Origin: Chloroflexota bacterium
GTDB taxonomy: Bacteria; Chloroflexota; Anaerolineae; Aggregatilineales; J027
DNA length: 64,000 nt
Assembly (NCBI GenBank): GCA_016234595.1
Contig: JACRBG010000022.1
Location: forward strand, 1-64,000
Direction: 5' to 3'
Positions 15,726 to 25,175 of this stretch are shown here, in pieces. Under the pieces are notes generated by a model that was given only the letters and a program-made list of their open reading frames with translations, did no database searches and was not told where the DNA came from. The first letter of the stretch is position 1. Each line of letters starts with the position of its first letter. The position numbers and the translations under genes were made by a program.

Positions 15726-16796
15726 CTATAACACTGCAACCTGTTTTGTTAGCTCAAATAATTGATCGGCGGCTTCAGTCGTCCGACGACCCAATCCACA
15801 CGAGCAAGCAACCCCTACTTGGCTTCCACGCGCCGTTTCAATGGCCTTCAATACGGTAGCGTGTTCGTCCAAATTGAGTTTTTCATGCACAAAGCCAGCA
15901 ATAAACCGCGTCCCCTTTGGCAATTGAATATTCTTCAGCGGTGCATAAAATTCAGGGTTCTTGTTAGGAGCAACTTCACCTTCGGCAAAGGGGAAATGCA
16001 TGTATTCAAGATGGGTATGCGTCGTCGGCCATTTCTTGAGCAGTTGATTAGCAAACTTCACAATTAGGCCTTCCATATCCAACTTGACCAGTGATTTATT
16101 ATGCAAATCACCGAGGCACATATGAATCCCTAAGCGTGCATTTGGGTTGATACGTTTGACTAGCGAAATCACCATACCCACAGGCCAGGGCATCACAAAG
16201 CCCGGTAGTTTTTGGGCCAAGCCCATCTCAATCGGGATTTCGATTTGGATGATGACATCATCCCCCGCCTCTTTCACAATTTCATTCGCTTCATAAGCAA
16301 GCCGCTGGTCAAAGGCCGAACGATAGCGCAACGCCATCGGGGGCTTCATTGAAAGAAATCCAATCGCCAACCCTGTTGGAATCCCAACTTGAAACACCAT
16401 ATTCGGCTGCTTATATTCTTCACGCAGGCGTTTAAAAGTCGGATAGCTGTTACGGAAAAATTCGAGGTACCCAAAATTCAAATGAGGCACAAGTTCTTTA
16501 GGGCTATATTTCGGTTTGAGCACAAATAGGTCTTGGTAATTTTTAAACAGGCCCGTGGCTTTATCACGTTCAATATCTTTTTTAATCTCAAAGGCATCAT
16601 TATCAGCGTTGAGTTGAATAGCAGTCTGCACCCATCCCATCCGGCGGCCTCGTTGATATATCTCGTCTTTGGTCCCAATTTCACCATCCGGTAGTGAAAA
16701 CAGGCTGCTCCCAAAGGTTTCCAATGCCCGTCGCATTGCCGCTTCTTCGTTTTCATAGGGTAAACTGCCCACGAGTAATACATCACGCGCCGTCAT
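15726..16796 (-). CDS. MetE/UROD-superfamily protein
   Basis: 356 aa. A TIM-barrel-like protein with residues in the places where cobalamin-independent methionine synthases bind zinc: H and C in GIHMCLGDLH (~residue 220), a Glu region in VIIQIEIPIE, and the last Cys in VACSCGLGRRTTEAA (~330). The C-terminal 'CGLGRR' loop is characteristic of the MetE C-terminal barrel and related UROD/MetE-like enzymes. It lacks the N-terminal MetE half, so it is not a full MetE. It may transfer methyl or C1 groups, or be a decarboxylase-like relative. The start at ATG 16796 follows AGAGGCATAGAAA. Solitary gene. Confidence 0.65.
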   Translation of the reverse strand: MTARDVLLVGSLPYENEEAAMRRALETFGSSLFSLPDGEIGTKDEIYQRGRRMGWVQTAIQLNADNDAFEIKKDIERDKATGLFKNYQDLFVLKPKYSPKELVPHLNFGYLEFFRNSYPTFKRLREEYKQPNMVFQVGIPTGLAIGFLSMKPPMALRYRSAFDQRLAYEANEIVKEAGDDVIIQIEIPIEMGLAQKLPGFVMPWPVGMVISLVKRINPNARLGIHMCLGDLHNKSLVKLDMEGLIVKFANQLLKKWPTTHTHLEYMHFPFAEGEVAPNKNPEFYAPLKNIQLPKGTRFIAGFVHEKLNLDEHATVLKAIETARGSQVGVACSCGLGRRTTEAADQLFELTKQVAVL

Positions 16797-16887
16797 TTTC
16801 TATGCCTCTCTGACTTCCATGAATTAACACATTTTCACGATTATAGAAACATATGCTTTAAATATCCACCAATCCACTAACTTTTTG

Positions 16888-18177
16888 TCAATCGCTTTCT
16901 AGCCGCATTTGTATATCTGTTCGCTTTGGCCTATCATCCCCTCGCGCCCACGTTAACAGTGGCTCAATGGTTAGGCCCGCTTCGCCCTCCTCCACCCGGG
17001 CCCATTGCCCAATCAAACTCATGCGTGGTGCTTGCCCTGCTTCTTGCTGCTCTAATATCGCCACAAACGGCAACCGCTCCATCAATGCCGCATCAATTTG
17101 GCTCTGGGGCACACTTCGGTACACTTTTCGCACCACCATTCCAATCGCGCTATACAACCGTGCAATATTAGCCTTACCCCGAAAGGTCGCTACGACCTGA
17201 GGTTTTGTATCTGACGATAGCACCTGCCAAAAGGCTGTCCCCTCATCCCCTTGAATCTCATCCAAAAATAACCCTCGCATCCCCAATGCAGCGCGTATCT
17301 GCTTCTCAAAATTGGCTGTCGAGGGGGCATCCGCCGAGATCAATGTATAATCGGTGGCATGGGGGGGTAAATAATTCGGCTGAATTTCCGGCGCACGTTG
17401 AACCAAGCCCGATTTTTCCGCTCGACTCGCTGCCAGCAGATTCGCCAGTAGCGTCGTTTTGCCCATGCCCCCATCGCCAACCATCAACAACCCATGCCCA
17501 TTCCGCACAATACCCATTAGCATGTCGGCGGCGATTTTGGGAATGCTGCCTTGCAAATCATCCCATGTCATCGGCTGAGATGGGTGTAATCGAATTTGGC
17601 CTGTGTAATATGGCGTCATGGGTGGCCCTGCCAATGAAAACCTGACCGGGCGACCCATTAATTTCAACCCTGTTTCAATAAAGGGTTCCCCTTTCCACAA
17701 GTCAAACCCTAAGGGAGTCAACACCCGTTGAAGCATCTGGGCCAATTGTGTACCATCGCGAAAACTGACATTAACCCGTTCTAAATCGCCAAACCCACGT
17801 CGCAAAAAAATCTCTTTCGGGCTGTTGATATTGATTTCAGTCACGGCCTCGTCATTCAACACCGTTTCCAATGCCCCAAACCGATACAAGTCCCGATGCA
17901 ACCGATCCAGCAACCACGTCCGTTCCTGCCCTTGCAGCATCACCGATTCAACCCCAAGAACGTATTCGGCAACCTCGCGAATCGCCTGTTTTTGTTTCTG
18001 GAGTGTATTGAGGTCGGCCAGAATATCAAGCCGTCCATTCGTTTCCATACCGAACTGTTCAATAATTTTTTCGCACAGGCCATCCAGCGTATATTGCCGC
18101 GTCCCATAGACATCCTCGACAATACGATCCTCTAGCCCGCCTATATCTTGTTGGTCGTGTCCATTTTTCTTTGTCAT
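16888..18177 (-). CDS. CpaF/TadA-type secretion ATPase (orphan)
   Basis: 429 aa. It belongs to the type II/IV secretion AAA-like ATPases of the CpaF branch. The N-terminal all-helical part is followed by the CpaF-like N2 domain (LNDEAVTEININSPKEIFLRR). Then come Walker A GDGGMGKTTLLANLL (~residue 235) and Walker B GLFLDEIQGDEG, with the sensor-like TKPQVVATFRGKA. These normally power pilus assembly or secretion. Here no pilin, TadB/C or other secretion gene adjoins. The usual His-box region is not obvious, so the protein may have a different job. Start ATG 18177 behind GAGGTAGTTAATTA. Confidence 0.75.
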   Translation of the reverse strand: MTKKNGHDQQDIGGLEDRIVEDVYGTRQYTLDGLCEKIIEQFGMETNGRLDILADLNTLQKQKQAIREVAEYVLGVESVMLQGQERTWLLDRLHRDLYRFGALETVLNDEAVTEININSPKEIFLRRGFGDLERVNVSFRDGTQLAQMLQRVLTPLGFDLWKGEPFIETGLKLMGRPVRFSLAGPPMTPYYTGQIRLHPSQPMTWDDLQGSIPKIAADMLMGIVRNGHGLLMVGDGGMGKTTLLANLLAASRAEKSGLVQRAPEIQPNYLPPHATDYTLISADAPSTANFEKQIRAALGMRGLFLDEIQGDEGTAFWQVLSSDTKPQVVATFRGKANIARLYSAIGMVVRKVYRSVPQSQIDAALMERLPFVAILEQQEAGQAPRMSLIGQWARVEEGEAGLTIEPLLTWARGDDRPKRTDIQMRLESD

Positions 18178-18317
18178 TAATTAACTACCTCGCTCGTTGT
18201 AGGACTGATTCGCAAATCGCCCTTGTCAGTGGACAATATTCAGTTTAACACAGGGCAAAAATCCATTGCAGCAACTATCTAACAGGTTATACTTGGCAAT
18301 TTATAAAACACTACGCT

Positions 18318-18346
18318 TTGTAGGGGCGATTCATGAATTGCCCTGC
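18318..18346. repeat. Dispersed palindrome of the GTAGGGGC...GCCCTGCC type
   Basis: GTAGGGGCGATTCATGAATTGCCC is a nearly perfect palindrome (one mismatch between arms). A degraded relative, TGTAGGACTGATTCGCAAATCGCCC, lies at 18196-18220. It contains an ATG that looks like an rmd start but belongs to the repeat. Confidence 0.55.
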
Positions 18347-18371
18347 CTTGCCAAAACTTGGAGATATTTTC

Positions 18372-19331
18372 TTGAAAGCCATTATCACCGGCGCAACCGG
18401 ATTTGTAGGCCGTTACCTTGCCGATTACTTTCTCAGTGTGGGGTCATATGAACTCTATGGCACGACCTATAATGAACCCACGCCCACCGAAGCCACGCTG
18501 CGAAAATTTGCCGATTTGCAAAACCTTGACGTGCGTGACAAAGCCACCGTGCAACATTTGATTGAATCTATCACGCCCGATGTCATTATTCATCTGGCCG
18601 CCCAAACCCACGTCCCCACCTCCTACAGCGACCCTTGGGCCACCCACGAAACCAACATACGCGGTACGCTCAATATTTTAGAGGCCGTGCGCCTTGCCAA
18701 TTTTATGCACACCCGCATTCTGATTATCTCCTCAGCCCATGTCTATGGCGCAGTCAAGCCCGATGCCCTACCCATCCGCGAGACCCAACCCTTTAATCCC
18801 GGCGATCCCTATTCCGTCAGCAAAGTCGCCCAAGATGCTTTAGGCCTGCAATACTTCAATACCTATGGCCTCAATGTCGTCCGGGTGCGCCCCTTCAATC
18901 ACACGGGACCCGGTCAAACCACCCAATTTGTAATCCCCAATTTCGCCATGCAAATCGCTGAAATCGAAGCAGGCTTGAAACCCCCTCAACTCAATGTGGG
19001 CAATCTAGAAGCCGAACGCGATTTTTGTGATGTGCGGGATGTTGTGCGGGCCTATCATCTCTTAACCACCCAGGGGCAACCGGGAGCAGTCTATAACATT
19101 TGCAGCGGCAAACCCTATCGCCTCAAAAATCTCGTTGAGCAGATGATTGCCCTATCTGGCAAAAACATCGAGATTAAAATTGACCCTAGCCGCTTCCGCC
19201 CGCTTGATGCCCCCATCGTCTATGGCGACTTCAGCGCCCTCCAACACGATACAGGTTGGCAACCGCAAATCTCGATAGAGCAGACGCTTGCCGATGTTCT
19301 CAATGATTGCCGTACCCGTGTCCAAGCATAG
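18372..19331 (+). CDS. rmd: GDP-4-keto-6-deoxy-D-mannose reductase-like
   Basis: 319 aa extended SDR. NAD(P)-binding TGATGFVGRYLADYF at the N-terminus, VYG and Y-x3-K in GDPYSVSKVAQ, and RPFNHTGPGQ, the typical RMD motif. It reduces the 4-keto sugar made by GMD to GDP-rhamnose. The gmd gene is the next gene on the same strand, which supports the call. The start is set at TTG 18372, about seven bases after GGAGAT. The upstream in-frame ATG at 18333 falls inside an intergenic palindrome and would prepend residues (MNCPALPKLG) foreign to the family. Confidence 0.85.
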   Translation: MKAIITGATGFVGRYLADYFLSVGSYELYGTTYNEPTPTEATLRKFADLQNLDVRDKATVQHLIESITPDVIIHLAAQTHVPTSYSDPWATHETNIRGTLNILEAVRLANFMHTRILIISSAHVYGAVKPDALPIRETQPFNPGDPYSVSKVAQDALGLQYFNTYGLNVVRVRPFNHTGPGQTTQFVIPNFAMQIAEIEAGLKPPQLNVGNLEAERDFCDVRDVVRAYHLLTTQGQPGAVYNICSGKPYRLKNLVEQMIALSGKNIEIKIDPSRFRPLDAPIVYGDFSALQHDTGWQPQISIEQTLADVLNDCRTRVQA

Positions 19332-19350
19332 CAGACTGTACGCAAACGTC

Positions 19351-19427
19351 CCTGCCGATTATAATGAGGCCGCTTGCCACAAGCTGAGATTAGTTGTCAT
19401 CTAGTGGCAGGGGAATAATCGGGCAGG
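19351..19427. promoter_or_regulatory. Nested inverted repeats between rmd and gmd
   Basis: Outer arms CCTGCCGATTAT (19351-19362) and ATAATCGGGCAGG (19415-19427) pair with a single bulge. Inside them TGCCAC (19375-19380) pairs with GTGGCA (19404-19409). There is no T-run. A TATAAT lies in the left arm. It could be a structured RNA leader of gmd, a bidirectional stop signal or a REP-like unit. Confidence 0.5.
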
Positions 19428-19447
19428 CATTAGCAAAACTCTTGTAA

Positions 19448-20497
<1,050 letters not shown>

Positions 20498-20513
20498 CCA
20501 ACAATACCCCCAA

Positions 20514-20555
20514 TCGCCCCTCTTCATTCGATGGAGAGGGGTCAGGGGTGGGGAC
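20514..20555. repeat. Dispersed GC-rich palindromic repeat
   Basis: GCCCCTCTTCATTCGATGGAG then AGGGGTCAGGGGTGGGG. The tail GTGGGGACTGAA sits directly before the tatD ATG, so the repeat may provide its ribosome binding site and may also end the gmd transcript. Confidence 0.6.
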
Positions 20556-20559
20556 TGAA

Positions 20560-21360
20560 ATGAATCTCATTGATACTCATATCCATCTTGACTTTAACGC
20601 CTACGATGACGACCGCGAGGCCGTGCTTCAACGAGCCAACGAACAAAGTGTACATTGGTTCATAAATCCCGGCACGGATTTAGGCACATCTCAAGCCGCT
20701 ATCCGCCTTGCCGAAAAATATGATCGCGTATTCGCCGGGGTAGCCATCCATCCCAATTCTACGGTGTCATGGTCGCCGGAAATTTTGGCCGCGCTAGAGC
20801 ATCTTGCCCCCCATCCCAAAGTGATTGCCATTGGCGAAATCGGCCTCGATTATCATTGGGACAAATCGCCCAAGCCCGTCCAGCAAAAAGCCTTTGAAGA
20901 TCAATTAGAACTGGCGGCCCGCCTTGAAATGCCCATTATTATCCACAATCGTGAAGCCAGTGAGGATGTCATCGCTACCCTGCGTCAATGGGTTCCCACG
21001 CTCCCGCCAAGCCTAAAAGACCGACCGGGCGTGTTCCATTCGTTTTCCGCCCCACCACAGATCGCTGATGCTGCCCTTGAGTTGGGCTTCTATCTCGGCT
21101 TCACTGGGCCAATTACCTATAAAAAAGCCGACGAGCTTCGTTCAATTGCAGCCCATGTCCCACTGAATCGCATTATGGTCGAAACCGACGGCCCTTTTCT
21201 GACTCCTCATCCTCATCGGGGCGAACGTAACGAACCCGCCTATGTGCGATTGGTCGCCGAACGCTTGGCGGAGCTACACAATATAGAGATTGAGGAATTT
21301 GCCGCCCACACCACTGCCAACGCCGTCCGACTCTTTGGCCTGAAAGGTGTATTGGAATGA
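20560..21360 (+). CDS. TatD-family metal-dependent deoxyribonuclease
   Basis: 266 aa. TIM-barrel metallohydrolase. The metal ligands are all present: H-x-H in IDTHIHLDF (residues 4-12), Glu in AIGEIGLDYHW, His in IIHNREA, His in VFHSFS, and Asp in VETDGPFLTPH. Family members act as 3'-5' DNases or tRNA-quality enzymes in the cytosol. The start is placed at ATG 20560; an in-frame GTG 12 bases upstream lies in the repeat. The stop overlaps the next start by four bases (ATGA), so it is coupled to the SH3-domain protein, an unexpected partner for TatD. Confidence 0.92.
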   Translation: MNLIDTHIHLDFNAYDDDREAVLQRANEQSVHWFINPGTDLGTSQAAIRLAEKYDRVFAGVAIHPNSTVSWSPEILAALEHLAPHPKVIAIGEIGLDYHWDKSPKPVQQKAFEDQLELAARLEMPIIIHNREASEDVIATLRQWVPTLPPSLKDRPGVFHSFSAPPQIADAALELGFYLGFTGPITYKKADELRSIAAHVPLNRIMVETDGPFLTPHPHRGERNEPAYVRLVAERLAELHNIEIEEFAAHTTANAVRLFGLKGVLE

Positions 21361-22154
21361 AACGTCGCCTTAGATTGATTGGGCTTGGTTTTTTGTTGAT
21401 AGTGGCAATTGGTGTCTACCAAAACCATGCCTCGGCTGAAAATCACCAACCAGCCCCAAAACCACTCGTCGCTCAAGGTGGCCCAACCAGCACCCCCCTA
21501 CCCGTCAACTTGCCCACCAGTACCCCCACATTGCCACCTGCCACCGACCTACCAACTGCTACTGCTACGGTTTCTGGCCCAATCTTAGCGGAGGCCAAAA
21601 GCCCTGACACCAATGTGCGGGCCGAGCCGGATATTTCCGCCAATCGACTAGGCTTAATCCAACCCGGCGCTCAATATCGTGTGCTTGCCAAGCGTTTCGA
21701 GTGGTATCAAATCGAATATCCCGATACGCCCTCGCGTTTAGGCTGGGTGCACCAAAGTGTCGTTACGATCATTGGCGACCCTGCTGCCATTCCCGATATT
21801 GCCGTCGAATCACTACCCACGACTGACCCCACTCTAGCTGCCCGTGAAGAAACTGCGATTTCTGCCACACAAACCCCCGGCGGTCTATTGACCCTAACCG
21901 CACAGGTCTTTGTGACGCCGCAGGGGATTTTCACTCAAGTCGCTGGCCCTACCTCGACGCTTGCCCCCGGAGAACGGCTACCCACTTTCACTTTCCCACC
22001 CTTTACCAATACTCCCATTCGTATCGAGGAGCTACGTAAATCCACCGTTACTAGTCCAAATAATTCATCTGGTTTCGCGCCGATCGTGCCAATTGTCGGA
22101 TTAGCGGCACTAGGTCTACTGGGCTTATTGGTGGGGATACTACGTCGCTTATAA
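21357..22154 (+). CDS. Membrane-anchored SH3-domain protein
   Basis: 265 aa. N-terminal signal/anchor (residues ~5-22, LIGLGFLLIVAIGVY), then a Thr/Pro-rich spacer. A bacterial SH3 domain follows at ~75-140 (DTNVRAEPDISANRLGLIQPG and FEWYQIEYPD, with GWVHQSVV). Another Pro/Thr-rich stretch leads to a C-terminal membrane helix (IVPIVGLAALGLLGLLVGIL) and a basic RRL end. Such SH3 domains often bind peptidoglycan or extracellular peptides, so this is probably an envelope protein. It is translationally coupled to tatD by a 4-bp overlap. Confidence 0.8.
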   Translation: MKRRLRLIGLGFLLIVAIGVYQNHASAENHQPAPKPLVAQGGPTSTPLPVNLPTSTPTLPPATDLPTATATVSGPILAEAKSPDTNVRAEPDISANRLGLIQPGAQYRVLAKRFEWYQIEYPDTPSRLGWVHQSVVTIIGDPAAIPDIAVESLPTTDPTLAAREETAISATQTPGGLLTLTAQVFVTPQGIFTQVAGPTSTLAPGERLPTFTFPPFTNTPIRIEELRKSTVTSPNNSSGFAPIVPIVGLAALGLLGLLVGILRRL

Positions 22155-22203
22155 AGCAAGTCGAACGGCAGTTTGTTGACAGCGATGGCATGAAGTGAAA
22201 GCA

Positions 22204-22235
22204 GTTGGAGGTAATCGCAGGGAATTACCTCCAAC
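22204..22235. terminator. 12-bp perfect inverted repeat between convergent genes
   Basis: GTTGGAGGTAAT - CGCAGGGA - ATTACCTCCAAC. It sits between the 3' ends of two converging genes, so it probably stops transcription from both sides. There is no T-run on either side, so it is not a classical intrinsic terminator. Confidence 0.5.
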
Positions 22236-22257
22236 ACGATTTGCCAACTTGGATAAA

Positions 22258-23085
22258 CTACGATGCCGTGCGCAGGTGCTCAAGTAAGGCACCATTGAAT
22301 GCTTCAGGGCACTCCATATTGGGCAGATGGGCACAGTCAGCCAAGATAACCTTGTGTGCACCGTTAATAGCTTGCGCCATCACATCGGCAGCACGCAGAA
22401 TCTCTGCATTATCTTCTGCTCCGGCAATAATAAGGGTGGGAATATGAAGCTCGTTGAGTCGGTGAATCGCAGGTGGGTCGAGTGGTGCAAGCGGCTCCAT
22501 ATCCGCAATAGCAAAAGTGGCTTGGTGAACAGGAATACGATTCATTTCAGCCGCACATTGTCGCACATGGTCGTTGACCTCTTGCGGCTGACGATTTGGG
22601 CCGTCAATCCAGATACGGAGCTGAAGTTCAGAAGCCCGATCAATATCCCCTTGCTGCATCGCCGCCATCATTTCAAATAACCCAGCAGGTGGAGCACCTT
22701 GCAATTCAAAGCCGCTTGGCACTGCCGATACAACCGTGATCGAAGCGACAATTTCAGGGTGTTCAAGTGCCACATCAATGGCGTTTTCGCCACTCATTGA
22801 GCAACCAACAAGGTGTACCCGCTGAGCTCCCAGCCCCTTGAGTAATTGATAGAGGTCATCCCGACGCGAAACTGGCCCAGTTGCTGGGTCGGATTTACCA
22901 AAGCCTCGCAGGTCAAATCGAACGACCTGATAATGCTGTGCGAGTTCTTCCCACTGCGCGTCCCACATACGACTGTCCACAAACCCGGCATGGGCCAGCA
23001 CTACTGTTTCCCCATCCCCTTTCATCTCGTAATATAGGTTGCCGCCATTCACCCTCATATAGTTGCCGTTTTCCCGAATCGTCAT
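22258..23085 (-). CDS. Alpha/beta hydrolase
   Basis: 275 aa. Alpha/beta-hydrolase fold: oxyanion strand VVLAHAGFVDSRMWD, D-x-R-G-x-G-x-S in FDLRGFGKSDP, nucleophile Ser in LVGCSMSGENA (~residue 98; the usual last Gly of GxSxG is Ser here), the acid region IIAGAEDNAE, and catalytic His in ADCAHLPNMECPE. It hydrolyses an ester, lactone or similar small substrate. The start is set at ATG 23085 behind CAGGAGCGGTGGTA. A longer frame upstream would run into the divergent promoter region and its palindrome. Divergent from a WYL regulator that probably controls it. Confidence 0.88.
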   Translation of the reverse strand: MTIRENGNYMRVNGGNLYYEMKGDGETVVLAHAGFVDSRMWDAQWEELAQHYQVVRFDLRGFGKSDPATGPVSRRDDLYQLLKGLGAQRVHLVGCSMSGENAIDVALEHPEIVASITVVSAVPSGFELQGAPPAGLFEMMAAMQQGDIDRASELQLRIWIDGPNRQPQEVNDHVRQCAAEMNRIPVHQATFAIADMEPLAPLDPPAIHRLNELHIPTLIIAGAEDNAEILRAADVMAQAINGAHKVILADCAHLPNMECPEAFNGALLEHLRTAS

Positions 23086-23137
23086 TACCACCGCTCCTGT
23101 ATAGGCTGAATTCTGTATATATGTATGGTAAACTGAC

Positions 23138-23162
23138 TTGCCTGACACCTTTTGTCATGCAA
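23138..23162. promoter_or_regulatory. Inverted-repeat operator between hydrolase and WYL regulator
   Basis: TTGCCTGACA - CCTTT - TGTCATGCAA: 10-bp arms with one mismatch and a 5-bp spacer, near the middle of the 116-bp divergent region. A likely binding site for the WYL-family product encoded at 23202. Confidence 0.6.
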
Positions 23163-23201
23163 GATGAGCCGTTTTAAAAGTGATCATAAAGTGAGGATAA
23201 G

Positions 23202-24167
23202 ATGCGGGCCGATCGGTTACTGGCAATCATGTTGATATTGCAAACACGGGGCAAGATGACCGCGCAACTACTGGCTAAGGAAGTAGGCGTCTCTATCCGG
23301 ACAATCTTGCGGGACGTAGAGGCGTTGTCACTGGCAGGTATCCCGATCTATGCAGAAGGTGGGCATGGTGGCGGGATCGCGCTAGATGAGAATTATCGCA
23401 CGACTTTAACAGGCCTTAAGGAGTCGGAACTTCGCACCTTGTTTGTCGCAGGAACAACGCGCCTACTATATGACATTGGCTTAGGCGAGGCCGCCGAGAG
23501 TACCCAACGAAAACTCTCGGCAGCTCTACCTCTCCAGCATCAATCAACAGTAGACCAAGTGCACCAGCGCCTCTACGTTGATCCAGTGTGGTGGTGGCAT
23601 GACCCATCACCAATGGCATTCTATGGAGAGCTACAGCGTGCCGTGTTCGAGGATCGCTTGGTCGAAGTAGTCTATGAACATTACGATGGTGAGCAGGTCA
23701 AACGGGTATTGGCCCCTTATAGCCTTGTGGCAAAGGCGAGTCATTGGTATTTGATCGCGGAACGCGACGATGAGTTCCGTATGTACCGCCTATCGCGTTT
23801 TTACAGCATAACTGTAAAAAACGAGCACTTTCAACGACGGGAAGATTTCGATCTTGTTACCTATTGGCATGAGAATGCGCAGCGATTTGCGGACACGATA
23901 ACAGCTTATATACTAACCCTGCGGGTGCATGAGAATCGCCTCAAGTTTGTGCAGTGGCTGGTATCGGGGCGATACGAGGTGTTGGAGGAGCCCACTGCAG
24001 ATGGATGGCTGACTGTCCGTTTGCGGTTAGAGTCAATGGAGCTTGCCAAGATGCTCGTCTTTGGGTTAGGCCATGATGCGGTTGTGATTGAGCCACATGA
24101 TCTACACGAAGCCGTGCTGAACGACGCACGCCAACTATTGGAAAAATATGCGCCAAACAATACTTAA
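23202..24167 (+). CDS. HTH-WYL transcriptional regulator
   Basis: 321 aa. N-terminal DeoR-like helix-turn-helix (LAIMLILQTRGKMTAQLLAK, then SIRTILRDVEALSLAGIPIY), a middle linker, and a WYL domain from ~residue 135 (VEVVYEHYDGEQVKRVLAPY, then SHWYLIAERDDEFRMYRLSRF). A C-terminal WCX-like segment follows. Such regulators sense a small molecule or nucleic acid through the WYL pocket. It faces the hydrolase gene across a palindrome, so control of that gene and of itself is likely. ATG 23202 follows GTGAGGATAAG. Confidence 0.9.
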   Translation: MRADRLLAIMLILQTRGKMTAQLLAKEVGVSIRTILRDVEALSLAGIPIYAEGGHGGGIALDENYRTTLTGLKESELRTLFVAGTTRLLYDIGLGEAAESTQRKLSAALPLQHQSTVDQVHQRLYVDPVWWWHDPSPMAFYGELQRAVFEDRLVEVVYEHYDGEQVKRVLAPYSLVAKASHWYLIAERDDEFRMYRLSRFYSITVKNEHFQRREDFDLVTYWHENAQRFADTITAYILTLRVHENRLKFVQWLVSGRYEVLEEPTADGWLTVRLRLESMELAKMLVFGLGHDAVVIEPHDLHEAVLNDARQLLEKYAPNNT

Positions 24168-24203
24168 AAACACACATCCCCTATGCAATATTCAGCGATA
24201 GTT

Positions 24204-25127
24204 TTAGGGGTACGCAGTCGTTTGTAAATCAGCTTGTAGCGGTTCACGGTCAGCCCGTTGCTGGATTTCGTCATAGCCGACCACGCTGGCTGCAATCAAA
24301 AACGCGAGGAGTACAATCCACGCATTTTTTTGTCGTGGTGGCGTGGGTCTATCAGATTCGGTCCTAAAACGCAGCACTTGTAATGCGACAAGGCAAACCA
24401 AGCCGCCGACCAACAACAAGGTGAGCCAGTCTTGACCCAGATAGGGTTTGGGTTTTAATGTTGCCACTTCCGAGACTTGTTTGGTCAACTCATCATTTAA
24501 ACCAAGATTGGCATACATAAACGTGGCATGGGTCGCAAAGCCAGCCCATAGTGATTTGCTGTGCAGGCTCGTGATAGCCCCAATCACACCACACAGCCCA
24601 TATCCCAAAAAGCCAGCGATACCCTGTCCAAAAATCATAATACCCACGAAACCAAATACTACCCCAAGGATCAGGCTGCGTTGGAACTGACGCTGGGCCA
24701 CACCCCAAAAAAGCACAGCAAAGGCTAATGGAATAAACACCACTTCACTCAATACATAGAGTGTCCAAGTATCTTTCCATGCAATGGGCAAAAATAAGGT
24801 CAAGGGGATAAATGGGCCAAACAAGTCATTAAGCCGACTATTCGCAATGGACATTAGCCACCACGCCACCGGCCAAATCGCCAAGCCTGCCACTGCACTT
24901 AATACCAATACAATCGGATCGGGCACAGCAAAAAATTCGCGCCAGCCCCATGTTGCTTCGGTCCGCTTTAGCCACAAAACAAAAAACGCCGGAATGAGGG
25001 TTGCCCCCATCACCAGCGCCATTCGGACAATGACATCCGTGTTCTCAGCCGAATCTTCAGGCAGAGCAAGGCGCGACCCCAGCAATAAAAATGCCGCCGC
25101 GCCCAATGCCCAGTAAGTGCTTTTCAT
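24204..25127 (-). CDS. CPBP-like integral membrane protein, probably inactive
   Basis: 307 aa with about eight hydrophobic helices. The region LYVLSEVVFIPLAFAVLFWG, followed by VAQRQFQRSLILG, VFGFVG and ATHATFMYANLG, has the outline of the CPBP (CAAX protease/bacteriocin-processing) fold, ending in the H..N helix. The catalytic E-E-x3-R motif is replaced by SEVVFIP, and the FxxxH motif reads FGFVGIM. Protease activity is therefore unlikely, or the assignment may be wrong. A basic cytoplasmic loop (RFRTESDRPTPPRQKN) precedes the last helix. It lies 76 bp upstream, on the same strand, of nothing obviously related. Confidence 0.55.
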   Translation of the reverse strand: MKSTYWALGAAAFLLLGSRLALPEDSAENTDVIVRMALVMGATLIPAFFVLWLKRTEATWGWREFFAVPDPIVLVLSAVAGLAIWPVAWWLMSIANSRLNDLFGPFIPLTLFLPIAWKDTWTLYVLSEVVFIPLAFAVLFWGVAQRQFQRSLILGVVFGFVGIMIFGQGIAGFLGYGLCGVIGAITSLHSKSLWAGFATHATFMYANLGLNDELTKQVSEVATLKPKPYLGQDWLTLLLVGGLVCLVALQVLRFRTESDRPTPPRQKNAWIVLLAFLIAASVVGYDEIQQRADREPLQADLQTTAYP

Positions 25128-25175
25128 TGAAGTCCTAGAACAAGATATGCTTAAATACCTTGTGCCATTGTTAGA

